Counted from the first letter of the stretch, positions 8,024-16,550 are shown. The stretch: DNA of 64,000 bases from an uncultured Helcococcus sp. (GCA_937926545.1 CALAZW010000018.1:1-64000), one strand, 5' to 3'. Notes: a model not told the origin generated them from the letters alone. Translations and numbers: made by a program.

Positions 8024-8722
8024 CTAGAATATTCCTGTATATACTAATGCTCCTAAAACTGCTCCAATTATTGGACCAACTACTGGTACCCAAGCATAAC
8101 CCCAGTTACCGTCTTTTTCTCCACCTACTGGTAAGATCATATAAGCTAATCTAGGACCTAAGTCTCTAGCTGGGTTGATTGCATAACCTGTTGCTCCACC
8201 TGCTGAAATACCAAGTGCTACGATTAATAAACCTACTGCGAATGGTCCAAATCCTGGACTTAATTCGTTAGCATTGATTGCCATAATACCAAATACTAGG
8301 AAAAATGTACCAATAATTTCTGATAATAAGTTTTGTCCCTTGCTATCTATAGCAGGTCCTGTTGCGAATATGCCTAATTTATCTTCTTGCGTTTCTTTCC
8401 AGTGTGGAGAATACATTAAGAATACTAGAAGTGATCCTAACATAGCTCCTGCTACTTGTGCTAATATGTATCCTGGTACTAAATTCCATGCTAAGTCACC
8501 AGTTGATGCAAAAGCGATTGTTACTGCTGGGTTTAAGTGAGCTCCACTCACACTACCTACTGCATATGCTCCAAGCATAACACCAAGTCCCCAACCAAAA
8601 GTGATTGTTAACCATCCTGCGTTCTTTGAATAAGATTTGTTCAAGTTTACTGAAGCGTTAACTCCTACACCAAAAAAGATTAAAATTGCCGTTCCGATAA
8701 ATTCTGCTAAATATACTGACAT
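8024..8722 (-). CDS. glpF: Glycerol uptake facilitator (aquaglyceroporin)
   Basis: This 232-residue MIP-family channel has about six membrane segments and two NPA motifs (HLNPAVT near residue 63 and AINPARD near residue 182). The second is followed by the aspartate typical of glycerol-conducting members rather than strict water channels. It admits glycerol for GlpK, encoded 18 bases downstream. A purine-rich site (GGGGGAGAG) precedes the ATG. Expression is expected to depend on GlpP antitermination at the hairpin in the leader. Confidence 0.96.
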   Translation of the reverse strand: MSVYLAEFIGTAILIFFGVGVNASVNLNKSYSKNAGWLTITFGWGLGVMLGAYAVGSVSGAHLNPAVTIAFASTGDLAWNLVPGYILAQVAGAMLGSLLVFLMYSPHWKETQEDKLGIFATGPAIDSKGQNLLSEIIGTFFLVFGIMAINANELSPGFGPFAVGLLIVALGISAGGATGYAINPARDLGPRLAYMILPVGGEKDGNWGYAWVPVVGPIIGAVLGALVYTGIF

Positions 8723-8793
8723 CGTTTTCTCTCCCCCAATTAATTTTTTATATTTAATTCATTGCAATAAATTATAAGCTACGATTAGAGCAC

Positions 8794-8840
8794 AAAAAAA
8801 AGCATACGAAGTTCTATTTGAATAAAACTCTATATACTCT
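8794..8840 (-). promoter_or_regulatory. GlpP-type leader terminator/antiterminator upstream of glpFK
   Basis: On the minus strand AGAGTATATAGAGTTTTATT pairs with a 3' arm ending CGTATGCT over about 19 positions with one mismatch (8801-8840). It is followed by a T-run at 8794-8801 and then about 70 bases before glpF. The 5' arm shares TAGAGTAT and AGAGTTT-N-ATTCA with the glpA leader. This is what an RNA recognised by GlpP should look like, and no other regulator gene is near. Confidence 0.78.
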
Positions 8841-8884
8841 AACATTCAAACTAAAATGATTATTCTCTTGTCTCTGTAATGAAA

Positions 8885-8913
8885 ACGATATCACTATTTT
8901 CATGGCATGTCAA
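8885..8913 (-). promoter_or_regulatory. Promoter of glpFK
   Basis: TTGACA (8908-8913, minus strand), 17-base spacer, TATCGT (8885-8890). The arrangement mirrors the glpA promoter, with the leader terminator about 45 bases downstream. A short palindrome AACAATTGTT (8912-8921) overlaps the -35. Confidence 0.75.
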
Positions 8914-8947
8914 CAATTGTTATTTCTTTATCAATTATTTTGTATAT

Positions 8948-9529
8948 TTAATCTCTAATTAAATCTTTAGAAGAGCTTGAAATAGCGGTTGCACCACTGT
9001 TTAATATTTCATAGGCTTCTTTCTTTTCTGTAACAAGTCCACCAGCAATGATGGTCATATGTGGAACCTTCCTTTTCACATCACTAATTATTTTAGGCAT
9101 AAAAGCAGGCATAATTTCCACTGCATCAGGATCAATTGTGTTTGTAATATTATCCATAAATATCCTTCTAGATTTGGAGTCAACCATAAATACCCTGTGC
9201 ACTACCCTTACATTTTCATGAATTGCTTTTTTTACCAAGTTGGGTTTGGTAGTTATAATACCACATTCCCTATTAAACATTTCTGCTATGTATTCCACCA
9301 CAACAGGTGAGCTACTCATACCAGCAATCATATCTATATGGACAAAAGGAATCTTACCCTTTTCCAATAATTCTGTAACCCTAGGTTTTAGATTAGAAAT
9401 ATTTCCATCCAACAAAAAAATGATCTCCTTATTGCTTTTTAAAGCCTGGCGATAAGTATCATCATCTGTTACCGCTATTATCAACGGGTTTTCTTCAAAT
9501 TTTTCTCTCATTTTCTTTCTTGATATCAT
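8948..9529 (-). CDS. glpP: Glycerol-3-phosphate-responsive antiterminator GlpP
   Basis: The 193-residue product matches the GlpP family over its whole length. GlpP is an RNA-binding protein with a TIM-barrel fold that, with glycerol-3-phosphate, lets RNA polymerase read through leader terminators of glp operons. Recognisable parts are PFVHIDMIAGMSSSPVVVEYIAE (middle) and DPDAVEIMPAFMPKII, then ITIIAGGLV-like sequence and TAISSSSKDLI at the C-terminus. It follows a thioredoxin-like gene by 12 bases and probably shares its transcript. The two glp leaders nearby are its likely targets. Confidence 0.93.
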   Translation of the reverse strand: MISRKKMREKFEENPLIIAVTDDDTYRQALKSNKEIIFLLDGNISNLKPRVTELLEKGKIPFVHIDMIAGMSSSPVVVEYIAEMFNRECGIITTKPNLVKKAIHENVRVVHRVFMVDSKSRRIFMDNITNTIDPDAVEIMPAFMPKIISDVKRKVPHMTIIAGGLVTEKKEAYEILNSGATAISSSSKDLIRD

Positions 9530-9541
9530 ATTTTTCTCCCC

Positions 9542-9856
9542 TTAATCGATATATTCTTCTAATATGTTTTTAATTCCAGAGTAGTTTAGCACTCCCATTA
9601 GCCTTTGTTCTATCTTTCCATTTTTAATAAATAAGATACTTGGAACCGCCCTAATTTTGTACTCTTCAATAAAGGCCTTGTTTTCATCAGCCCTTATCTT
9701 GTATATATCTACCTGGTCATAAGCCTTAGACAAATCTACCAATACAGGTTCCAAAACTCTACACTGGCTACAAGTTGTACGATAAACATAAATCATGGAT
9801 AAACCATCCTTGGTACAATCTTTTACTTCATTACATTTCACATCATAAATTGCCAT
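9542..9856 (-). CDS. Thioredoxin-like protein
   Basis: This 104-residue single-domain thioredoxin fold has an active-site CSQC at residues 29-32 in place of CGPC, and a cis-proline motif AVPSILF near residue 72. Two further cysteines lie at positions 8 and 14. The likely role is cytoplasmic thiol-disulfide exchange, but the changed CxxC dipeptide suggests a specialised partner or different redox potential. It sits 12 bases upstream of glpP with an AGGGAGGG site before the ATG. No thioredoxin reductase gene is seen in the window. Confidence 0.85.
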   Translation of the reverse strand: MAIYDVKCNEVKDCTKDGLSMIYVYRTTCSQCRVLEPVLVDLSKAYDQVDIYKIRADENKAFIEEYKIRAVPSILFIKNGKIEQRLMGVLNYSGIKNILEEYID

Positions 9857-9944
9857 AATACCCTCCCTAAGATATAAATACTCTACTCATCTTATTATAT
9901 CATATTTCCTTTTGAAATAATCCTGGTTGATTTTAAGGCCTATA

Positions 9945-9972
9945 AAACAAAAAGAAGAGCCTAAGCTCTTCT
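9945..9972 (-). terminator. Terminator after the tRNA cluster
   Basis: AGAAGAGC and GCTCTTCT form a perfect 8-bp stem (9953-9972). On the minus strand it is followed by TTTTGTTTT, ten bases downstream of the tRNA-Arg CCA end. Confidence 0.85.
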
Positions 9973-9981
9973 CTTATATTT

Positions 9982-10056
9982 TGGCGTGTCAGAGAGGAAT
10001 CGAACCCCCATTAATGGCTCCGGAAACCATGGCTTTATCCTTTAAGCTACTGACAC
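9982..10056 (-). tRNA. tRNA-Arg (anticodon CCG)
   Basis: The minus strand folds into a cloverleaf with acceptor GTGTCAG/CTGACAC, anticodon loop TTCCGGA (anticodon CCG, reads CGG), T-arm GGGGGTTCGATTCCTCT and an encoded 3' CCA. It is separated from tRNA-Leu by a terminator-like hairpin. Confidence 0.92.
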
Positions 10057-10066
10057 TTTTATATAC

Positions 10067-10096
10067 AAAAAAAGACTTGCTTTAAAGCAAGTCTTT
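10067..10096 (-). terminator. Terminator-like hairpin between tRNA-Leu and tRNA-Arg
   Basis: AAAGACTTGC and GCAAGTCTTT form a perfect palindromic stem (10071-10096), followed on the minus strand by seven T. It begins at the tRNA-Leu CCA and ends about 10 bases before tRNA-Arg, so the Arg gene depends on read-through, processing or a very short promoter. Confidence 0.75.
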
Positions 10097-10179
10097 GGTG
10101 CGGGAAAGAGGACTTGAACCCCCACGTCAATGACACTAGATCCTAAGTCTAGCGCGTCTGCCAATTCCGCCATTCCCGC
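10096..10179 (-). tRNA. tRNA-Leu (anticodon TAG)
   Basis: This 84-base class II tRNA has a long variable arm, acceptor GCGGGAA/TTCCCGC, anticodon loop CTTAGGA (anticodon TAG) and an encoded CCA. It abuts the tRNA-His CCA within two bases, so the pair is surely co-transcribed. Confidence 0.94.
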
Positions 10180-10180
10180 A

Positions 10181-10258
10181 TGGGGTGAATAGTGGGATTC
10201 GAACCCACGACCTCCAGAGCCACAATCTGGCGCCCTAACCAACTAGGCCATACTCACC
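10181..10258 (-). tRNA. tRNA-His (anticodon GTG)
   Basis: Acceptor GTGAGTA/TATTCAC with the extra 5' G (-1) typical of tRNA-His. Anticodon loop TTGTGGC (anticodon GTG), T-loop GTTCGAATC, discriminator C and encoded CCA. It is the first tRNA of the three-gene cluster. Confidence 0.94.
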
Positions 10259-10303
10259 ATTTATTCCCTGTAGCCAATTAGTAACTACTGACTACATTTA
10301 TAT

Positions 10304-10332
10304 ACTATACAGACTTTTTATCACTTTGTCAA
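10304..10332 (-). promoter_or_regulatory. Promoter of the tRNA cluster
   Basis: TTGACA (10327-10332, minus strand), 17-base spacer, TATAGT (10304-10309). It starts transcription about 40 bases upstream of tRNA-His. No terminator separates it from the phosphodiesterase gene upstream. Confidence 0.8.
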
Positions 10333-10360
10333 CACTTTTTTAAAGTTTTTTTTCTTTTTT

Positions 10361-10843
10361 TTAATCCAGATAGATCCTTTGTGTATTTATAGCGCTTTCA
10401 TCAAGGTCTAAAATCATAAACCCCCTTCTCATATCCCCACCTCTAGGATAGGTTGTACTACCAGGATTTATTAGCCTAATATTTCTGTAACTTTCATCAA
10501 CATTTATATGGCTATGGCCAAACAAAACCAAATCTGCGCCCACTTCCATAGCTTTATAGGCCAGTCTCTCCAAACCAAAATAAACATTATATTGATGGCC
10601 ATGGGTAAGAAATATCTTATGGCCTTTAATATAGATTACTTTTTCATCCTGGGCTTTAAAATCCATAAAATCATTATTCCCCCTGATAAAGATTAATTTC
10701 TTGTCTGTTTGATTTTTTATTTTTCTAGCATCATCAGTATAATCACCTAGATGTATAATCATCTCACAGTCGGGATGGTTTTTTATTTCTTTTATAAAAC
10801 CATCCACATTACCATGAGTATCTGAAACTACAATAATTTTCAT
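10361..10843 (-). CDS. YfcE/MJ0936-family metallophosphoesterase
   Basis: The 160-residue calcineurin-like phosphoesterase has all family metal motifs: SDTHGN (7-12), HLGDYTDD (31-38), RGNNDF near residue 54, LTHGHQYN near residue 78 and FGHSHIN near residue 107. Members hydrolyse phosphodiesters in a two-metal centre; the natural substrate is not known. It is the last gene of the operon and follows rdgB by 2 bases, a pairing common in Firmicutes. Bases 10259-10360 downstream hold only the tRNA promoter. Confidence 0.9.
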   Translation of the reverse strand: MKIIVVSDTHGNVDGFIKEIKNHPDCEMIIHLGDYTDDARKIKNQTDKKLIFIRGNNDFMDFKAQDEKVIYIKGHKIFLTHGHQYNVYFGLERLAYKAMEVGADLVLFGHSHINVDESYRNIRLINPGSTTYPRGGDMRRGFMILDLDESAINTQRIYLD

Positions 10844-10845
10844 TT

Positions 10846-11439
10846 TTACTCCATACTCAATAAAAATTCTTTTAAGTTTTCAAAGGCATTTCTTCTGTGA
10901 CTAATTTTATTCTTTTCTTTATCACTTAGTTCTGCCAGGGTCTTATCCATTCCTAAAGGCATAAAGATAGGGTCATAACCAAATCCATTACTGCCCTTCT
11001 CTTCTTTAATTATAGAGCCTTCTAGGCGTCCCTCTATGAATTCTACCCTGCCTTCCTGGGTGATTAAGCATAAAACAGTCTTAAAAGTCGCCCTTCTATC
11101 TTTCAGATCTTCTATTTCTTTTAATTCTCTTAACATCTTATCAACATTATCTTGATAGGAACAAGACTCACCCGCATATCTGGCAGAATATACTCCTGGA
11201 GCTCCCCCCAAGGCCTCTACAAATAAGCCAGTATCATCAGCTATGACATTTCTCTTGGTCTTGTCATAAAGCTCCTTAGCCTTTTTATAGGCATTGGCAG
11301 CCAAGGTCTCACCGTCTTCTTCCACATCAAAATCAGCTAAATCAAGGTCTTCCTTGGTGATTAATTTATAGCTATCACCAAGAATCCCCTTCATTTCCTT
11401 AATTTTATCCTTATTAGATGAAGATATAAGTAATTCCAT
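10846..11439 (-). CDS. rdgB: XTP/dITP diphosphatase (RdgB/HAM1)
   Basis: The 197-residue product matches the HAM1 family: SSNKDKIKEMKGIL near the N-terminus, DDTGLFVEALGGAPGVYSARYAG split around residues 68-90, GFGYDPIF near 150 and SHRRNAF near 180. It removes non-canonical purine nucleotides (dITP, XTP) from the pool by cutting off pyrophosphate. Its start overlaps the gatB stop by one base. Length is typical and no key residue is missing. Confidence 0.96.
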   Translation of the reverse strand: MELLISSSNKDKIKEMKGILGDSYKLITKEDLDLADFDVEEDGETLAANAYKKAKELYDKTKRNVIADDTGLFVEALGGAPGVYSARYAGESCSYQDNVDKMLRELKEIEDLKDRRATFKTVLCLITQEGRVEFIEGRLEGSIIKEEKGSNGFGYDPIFMPLGMDKTLAELSDKEKNKISHRRNAFENLKEFLLSME

Positions 11440-12851
11440 TATAATTCACCTAATTTTTCTCTTAACATCTTATTTACTTCTGGTGGATTTGCCTTACCCT
11501 TGGATTTTTTCATGATTTGTCCCATTAAATATCCTAAAGCCCTATCCTTACCAGCCTTATAGTCAGCTATAGATTGAGGGTTCTCATCTAAAACTTCCTT
11601 TACAAGTCCTTCTAAAAATCCTGTATCAGATATTTGTAATAGTCCCCTATCCTTAACTATAGTTTCTGGGTCCTCATTTGTTTCAAATATTTCTCTTAAT
11701 ATTTTTTTACCCACATTGTTACTTATTTTATCTTCTTTTACCAACTTTATTAATTTGGCAAAATTATCTAAAGATAGATTCATTTCATTTGCTTCTATAT
11801 CAAATTCCTTTAATCTTCTCAATAGTTCAGACAAGATCCAGTTGGCTATTATTTCAGGGTCATTTACCCTTTCTACCATGGATTCAAATAAGTCTGATAA
11901 CTCCTTGTTTTGAGATAAGATGTTTGCGTCATATTCTGTTAACTTATATTCCTTCATATACCTATTCTTCTTATCATTAGGTAGTTCTGGCATATTGTTT
12001 TGAATATTTTCAATAAAGGACTTTTCCAATTTTATAACAGGAATATCAGCTTCTACTGTAAATCTATAGTCATTTTCTTCATCCTTGGTTCTCATTAGGA
12101 TGGTAGATTGACTGGCCTCATCCCATCTTCTTGTTTCCTTAACAGAGATATGGCCACTTTCAAGCATTTCCTTATGTCTTTTTTCTTCATATTCTATGGC
12201 CTTGGCCACTGATTTAAATGAGTTCAAGTTTTTGATTTCAGCTATATGGGTTTTTTTGTCCCCGTCCTTAACGTTAATATTAACGTCACATCTTAAAGAA
12301 CCTTCTTCCATCTTAACGTCTGAAACCCCTATAAACTTAAGTCTTTGCTTTAGGGCTTCTAAAAACTCCCTTGCTTCATCTGCAGATGACATGTCTGGAT
12401 GGCTTACTATTTCAATTAGGGGAACTCCTGCCCTATTGTAGTCTAGTAAAGTGTTCCCATCATCTGTATGGGTGGACTTACCAGTGTCCTCTTCCATGTG
12501 GATTCTTTGTATTCTTACTTTTTTATTAAATTCTTCCAATTCAATATAGCCTTCTGTAGCTATTGGTTGATCTTCTTGGGTAATTTGGTATCCCTTGGTC
12601 AAGTCTGGGTAGAAATATTTCTTTCTATCCATCTTCATAACGTCTCTTATATCACAATTAAAGGCAGTACCTGCCATTATGGCATACTCTACAGCCCTTT
12701 TATTTACTCTTGGTAAAGCTCCTGGATGGCCTAGGCAAACAGGACAAACATTTGTATTAGGTGCCTTACCGAATTCATTCTTACAAGAGCAAAACATTTT
12801 TGTATCAGTGGATAATTCCACATGTATTTCCAATCCTATTATTGTTTCCAT
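11439..12851 (-). CDS. gatB: Aspartyl/glutamyl-tRNA amidotransferase subunit B
   Basis: The 470-residue product is a full GatB: METIIGLEIHVELSTDTKMFC at the N-terminus, the CKNEFG and CPVCLGHPG zinc-site cysteines, and the helical YqeY-like tail (about 330-470). GatB holds the kinase activity that activates Glu-tRNA(Gln) or Asp-tRNA(Asn) before amidation. It overlaps gatA and rdgB by one base each. Presence of GatCAB implies Gln-tRNA is probably made by transamidation in this organism. Confidence 0.98.
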   Translation of the reverse strand: METIIGLEIHVELSTDTKMFCSCKNEFGKAPNTNVCPVCLGHPGALPRVNKRAVEYAIMAGTAFNCDIRDVMKMDRKKYFYPDLTKGYQITQEDQPIATEGYIELEEFNKKVRIQRIHMEEDTGKSTHTDDGNTLLDYNRAGVPLIEIVSHPDMSSADEAREFLEALKQRLKFIGVSDVKMEEGSLRCDVNINVKDGDKKTHIAEIKNLNSFKSVAKAIEYEEKRHKEMLESGHISVKETRRWDEASQSTILMRTKDEENDYRFTVEADIPVIKLEKSFIENIQNNMPELPNDKKNRYMKEYKLTEYDANILSQNKELSDLFESMVERVNDPEIIANWILSELLRRLKEFDIEANEMNLSLDNFAKLIKLVKEDKISNNVGKKILREIFETNEDPETIVKDRGLLQISDTGFLEGLVKEVLDENPQSIADYKAGKDRALGYLMGQIMKKSKGKANPPEVNKMLREKLGEL

Positions 12852-14251
12852 TATCCTAATATCCTTTCAAATGTATATGCTAGATCCAATAAATCTTGAT
12901 CCTTATTTCTTCTTCCTATAAATTGTACAGAACCTATTTCCTTTTCATCAACTGGCATGGATATGGCTGGTAGGTTTACCAGGTTGGTTAAAACGTTAAA
13001 CATACCTGAATCAAAGGCCGCATTAGCATCCAGATTAACCGCACCCAAGTCATGAGGTTTTTCTGTGTTTGTTGGACTAAGTACAAAATCATAGTCAGCT
13101 AAAATCTTGTCCATTTGTCTTCTTAAAACATTTCTCATTTTCATGGCCTGTTTATAGTATTTTTGGTCGTCATCCTTGGCAGAAAAATATGAACCAAGGG
13201 CAATTCTTCTCTTTACTTCTTCACCGAAGTTTTCACTTCTATTTTTCATATAAAGATCTGTTGTATCCTCATAGGATAAAGCACTTTCTCCATATCTAAT
13301 TCCATCAAGTCTAGCCACATTTGCCGCTGCTTCAACTGACATAATGATAGTGTAAACTGCATTTATATATTCTAAGTAGTCAAGACTTACCTCTTCCATT
13401 ATAGCTCCTGCTTCTTTAAGCTTGGCAACAGCTGTTAGATAATGGTTTTTGAAATCTTCATCCATCTTATAGTCATCTTTTAATTCTACATAGGCAATTT
13501 TAGTCTTGCTTAAATCAACTTCTTCTAGCTTTTCTCTTATGTCTATATTTAAGCTGGTATAGTCATGTTTATCTTGTCCAGCTATTAGTTTAAATAGTTC
13601 TGCTACCTCTTCTACCTTGTTTGCCATGATTCCAACCCTATCAAGGCTGTTAGACATGGATATAACTCCGTATCTTGATATGGCTCCATAGGAAGGGGCA
13701 AAACCTATAATATTACAATAGTTAGCTGGGTTTCTACATGAACCACCTGTATCTGTTCCTATACTTATTAAAGCTTCCTTACCAGCAACTGCAGCTGCAG
13801 AACCAGAAGATGAGCCCCCTGGAATCTTACCTTTTGCTACTGGGTTTTTAACATGTCCATAATAGGAAGTTTCTGAAGATCCTCCCATGGCAAGTTCATC
13901 CATATTAGTTTTACCTAGGATTATTAGGTCACTTTCTTCTAGCTTGTCCACAAGGCTAGCATTGTAGACAGGTATATAGTTGTCTAGAGCCTTGGATGCT
14001 CCCGTGGTTCTTAGTCCCTTGGTTAAAACATTGTCCTTTAAAGCTAGACCTACTCCAAATAGGCCGCTGGCCTTATGGCCTGCCGCTAATTTTTCATCTA
14101 ATTTTTTAGCCTTGTCTAGGGCTTCTTTTTTATTTAGACTTATAAAGGAATTGTTTTGATTCTTTTCAATATTTGCAAAACATTCTTCTATATGGTCATA
14201 TACTGTTAGTTCTTTATTATTATATTTTTCATGTAATAAATTTATATTCAT
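12851..14251 (-). CDS. gatA: Aspartyl/glutamyl-tRNA amidotransferase subunit A
   Basis: This 466-residue amidase-signature enzyme has the catalytic Ser-cisSer-Lys triad visible as LKDNV (Lys near residue 70) and GGSSSGSAAAV (near 145-155), then DTGGSCRNPA with the nucleophilic serine. It releases ammonia from glutamine and passes it to GatB. It lies between gatC (8-base gap) and gatB (one-base overlap). Length is slightly short of the usual 480-490 residues but no motif is absent. Confidence 0.97.
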   Translation of the reverse strand: MNINLLHEKYNNKELTVYDHIEECFANIEKNQNNSFISLNKKEALDKAKKLDEKLAAGHKASGLFGVGLALKDNVLTKGLRTTGASKALDNYIPVYNASLVDKLEESDLIILGKTNMDELAMGGSSETSYYGHVKNPVAKGKIPGGSSSGSAAAVAGKEALISIGTDTGGSCRNPANYCNIIGFAPSYGAISRYGVISMSNSLDRVGIMANKVEEVAELFKLIAGQDKHDYTSLNIDIREKLEEVDLSKTKIAYVELKDDYKMDEDFKNHYLTAVAKLKEAGAIMEEVSLDYLEYINAVYTIIMSVEAAANVARLDGIRYGESALSYEDTTDLYMKNRSENFGEEVKRRIALGSYFSAKDDDQKYYKQAMKMRNVLRRQMDKILADYDFVLSPTNTEKPHDLGAVNLDANAAFDSGMFNVLTNLVNLPAISMPVDEKEIGSVQFIGRRNKDQDLLDLAYTFERILG

Positions 14252-14259
14252 ACTACCAC

Positions 14260-14541
14260 CTAATCTAAAACTCTTTCTAATTTAAAATAGCCATACTCTC
14301 TGTGTTTAGCATTTTTTAGTGCAACTTCCCTATCCAATGATTCTTCTGGCTCATCTTCTCTAAGTAGAGAGTTTAGGTCACTTGTAATTTCAAAGTAGTC
14401 TTCATCAGCCAGGTTAACATTAAATATTTCATCTACCTTTTCTATGATTTCATTGAATTTTTCAGCTTGTTCTTCTAATTCTTCATCTTCAAGATATAGA
14501 AATGATTTTTCATATATTTTTTTTACTTCTTCTTTTTTCAT
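14260..14541 (-). CDS. gatC: Aspartyl/glutamyl-tRNA amidotransferase subunit C
   Basis: This 93-residue acidic protein is normal in size for GatC. It has the N-terminal helices (EEQAEKFNEIIEKVDEIFNVN) and the LREDEPEESLDREVALKNA segment that corresponds to the usual LRxDxxxxS...L.NAP block. Conservation is weaker than in most GatC proteins: the usual final NAP is NAK. Position directly upstream of gatA supports the call. It stabilises the GatA-GatB complex. Confidence 0.93.
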   Translation of the reverse strand: MKKEEVKKIYEKSFLYLEDEELEEQAEKFNEIIEKVDEIFNVNLADEDYFEITSDLNSLLREDEPEESLDREVALKNAKHREYGYFKLERVLD

Positions 14542-14552
14542 GCTTCCTCCTT

Positions 14553-16550
14553 TTATTTAAGGTTTTCTTCTAAAAACTTAAATAAATCATTACCTTCATA
14601 TATTTTAACTCCCAAATCAAGAGCTTTTTGTAATTTTGAGCCTGCTTTTTCTCCTGCCAATAAAATATCTGTATTTTTAGATACGGCGGAAGTAGTCTTG
14701 GCCCCCCTTGATTTTAATTGGCTTTCTATTTCTTTTCTATTGTACCCCTCAATACTTCCAGTTACAACTATTGTTAAACCTTCCATATTATCTCCAAGGT
14801 TTTTTTCTATTTTTTCAAATTCTATCCCCTTGGATAGGAGTCTATCTATACCTTCAACAATATGTTGATCATGGAAATAATCCACAATTTCCCTGGCAGT
14901 GATCTCTCCAATATCATCCACTTCAATAAGTTCTTCAAACTTGGCCTGTCTAAGTCCTTCAAAGCTCTCAAACTTTAGGGCCAGGTCCTCTGCTGTTTTT
15001 ATTCCCACATTCGGTATGCCCAAGGAATAAATAAAGGAAGATAACTTTACCTTTTTAGATTTTTCTATGGCCTGTAAAAGATTATTGGTCTTTTTTTCCT
15101 TAAAGCCTTCCATTTTCAAAAGATCTTCTTCTCCCAGGTCATATATTTGGTCCAGGTGGTTTACTCCCAACTCCTCCATTAACTTGCCGGCTGTCTTTTC
15201 AGATAGGCCTTCTATATCCATGGCCTCTCTAGAGGCAAAGTGAACCATTCTGGCATTTAATTGGGGTAAACATCCCATGGAATTTGGACAATAAATATGA
15301 ACCTTGTCATAAAATAGTTCTGTCTGGCAGTAAGGACAAGTTTCTGGCTTTTTTATTTCTTCCACCTTAAGGTTTTCATCATCTAAAGCCATTAATATTT
15401 CTGGTATAACATCATTGGACCTTCTAATGATTACTCGAGATCCTAGGGCAACCTTTTTTCTAACTATATCGTCAAAGTTATTTAAGGTCGCCCTGGCCAC
15501 AGTTACTCCATCTATATCTACAGGGTCTAAAATAGCTATAGGGGTTACCTTACCGGTCCTTCCCACATTCCATTCAACCTGTCTAACTATAGTAGTGTAT
15601 TCTTCTGCTTCAAACTTATAGGCCAAGGCCCACCTTGGAAATTTATTGGTATAGCCTAAGACCTGTCTAGTCCTTATATCATTTATCTTAATTACTACTC
15701 CGTCTGTTAAAACATCTATTTCTTTTCTTAATTTATCAATCTCTTCTATTATAGCTACCAGGTCTTCATAGGTTTTAGCCTTTTTCAAAAATGGATAAAT
15801 CTTAAATCTATTTTCCCTTAAAAATTCAAAAGTTTCCAAATGGCTTTCGAACCTATCCTCTTCCATATAGCCTATATTGTAAAAAAATACATCCAGGTTT
15901 CTTCTTTCAGTTTCTCTTACATCTAGGTTTCTCAAGGCTCCGGCTGCTGCATTCCTAGCATTTTTCAAAGGAATAACTGCCTTTTCATTGTATTTTTTAA
16001 GCTTGGACAAGGGCATAACTCCCTCACCTGCAACCTCCATCAAGCCCTTATATGGTATTTCCAAGGGGATGGATTTAATGGTCTTTACCTGGGCTAGGAT
16101 TTCTTCTCCTATGACACCAGTCCCCCTGGTTGCTGCATTTATAAGTCTACCTTGATCATAGGTCAGGTTTACTGTAAGGCCATCAAACTTTAATTCCACT
16201 ATATATTCCAACTCTGGTAGTTTATCTTCAGCTTGGCTATTATAATCTTCAACAAGTCTAGAGGCTCTATTCATCCATTCCTTTACCTCTTCATAGGATT
16301 GGGCCTTACCCAAGCTATAAAGTCTACCCAAGTGTTCATGTTTTTTAAAGCTCTTTAATATTTCATATCCCACCCTTTGAGTAGGTGAGTTGTCTCTTAT
16401 AATTCCACTTTCTTTTTCCAAGTTAACTAGCTCATCATAAAGAAGGTCATATTCTCCGTCACTTACAACTGGCTCATCAAGGGTATAGTAATGATAATTT
16501 AGTTCATTTATTTGTTTAATTAGCTGATCTATTCTCTCTGCTTTTTCCAT
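14553..16550 (-). CDS. ligA: NAD+-dependent DNA ligase LigA
   Basis: The 665-residue product has the complete bacterial LigA order. The N-terminal Ia domain has HYYTLDEPVVSDGEYD, the adenylation motif ELKFDGL (Lys near residue 120) follows, then an OB fold, a four-cysteine zinc finger (CPYC, CPNSMGC, near 400-425), helix-hairpin-helix repeats and a C-terminal BRCT domain (GLTIVVTGSIEGYNR onward). It seals nicks in replication and repair using NAD+. It sits between an ECF transporter gene and gatC, and pcrA-ligA proximity is common in Firmicutes. Confidence 0.98.
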   Translation of the reverse strand: MEKAERIDQLIKQINELNYHYYTLDEPVVSDGEYDLLYDELVNLEKESGIIRDNSPTQRVGYEILKSFKKHEHLGRLYSLGKAQSYEEVKEWMNRASRLVEDYNSQAEDKLPELEYIVELKFDGLTVNLTYDQGRLINAATRGTGVIGEEILAQVKTIKSIPLEIPYKGLMEVAGEGVMPLSKLKKYNEKAVIPLKNARNAAAGALRNLDVRETERRNLDVFFYNIGYMEEDRFESHLETFEFLRENRFKIYPFLKKAKTYEDLVAIIEEIDKLRKEIDVLTDGVVIKINDIRTRQVLGYTNKFPRWALAYKFEAEEYTTIVRQVEWNVGRTGKVTPIAILDPVDIDGVTVARATLNNFDDIVRKKVALGSRVIIRRSNDVIPEILMALDDENLKVEEIKKPETCPYCQTELFYDKVHIYCPNSMGCLPQLNARMVHFASREAMDIEGLSEKTAGKLMEELGVNHLDQIYDLGEEDLLKMEGFKEKKTNNLLQAIEKSKKVKLSSFIYSLGIPNVGIKTAEDLALKFESFEGLRQAKFEELIEVDDIGEITAREIVDYFHDQHIVEGIDRLLSKGIEFEKIEKNLGDNMEGLTIVVTGSIEGYNRKEIESQLKSRGAKTTSAVSKNTDILLAGEKAGSKLQKALDLGVKIYEGNDLFKFLEENLK

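Noticed and set aside
8912..8921. AACAATTGTT near glpF as the same operator as in the phaE leader
   Set aside because: The core is a 10-base AT-rich palindrome expected by chance in such DNA; two occurrences are not evidence.
10042..10242. 66-residue open frame across the tRNAs
   Set aside because: It is the translation of tRNA-His/Leu/Arg sequence; the cloverleaves fully explain the stretch.
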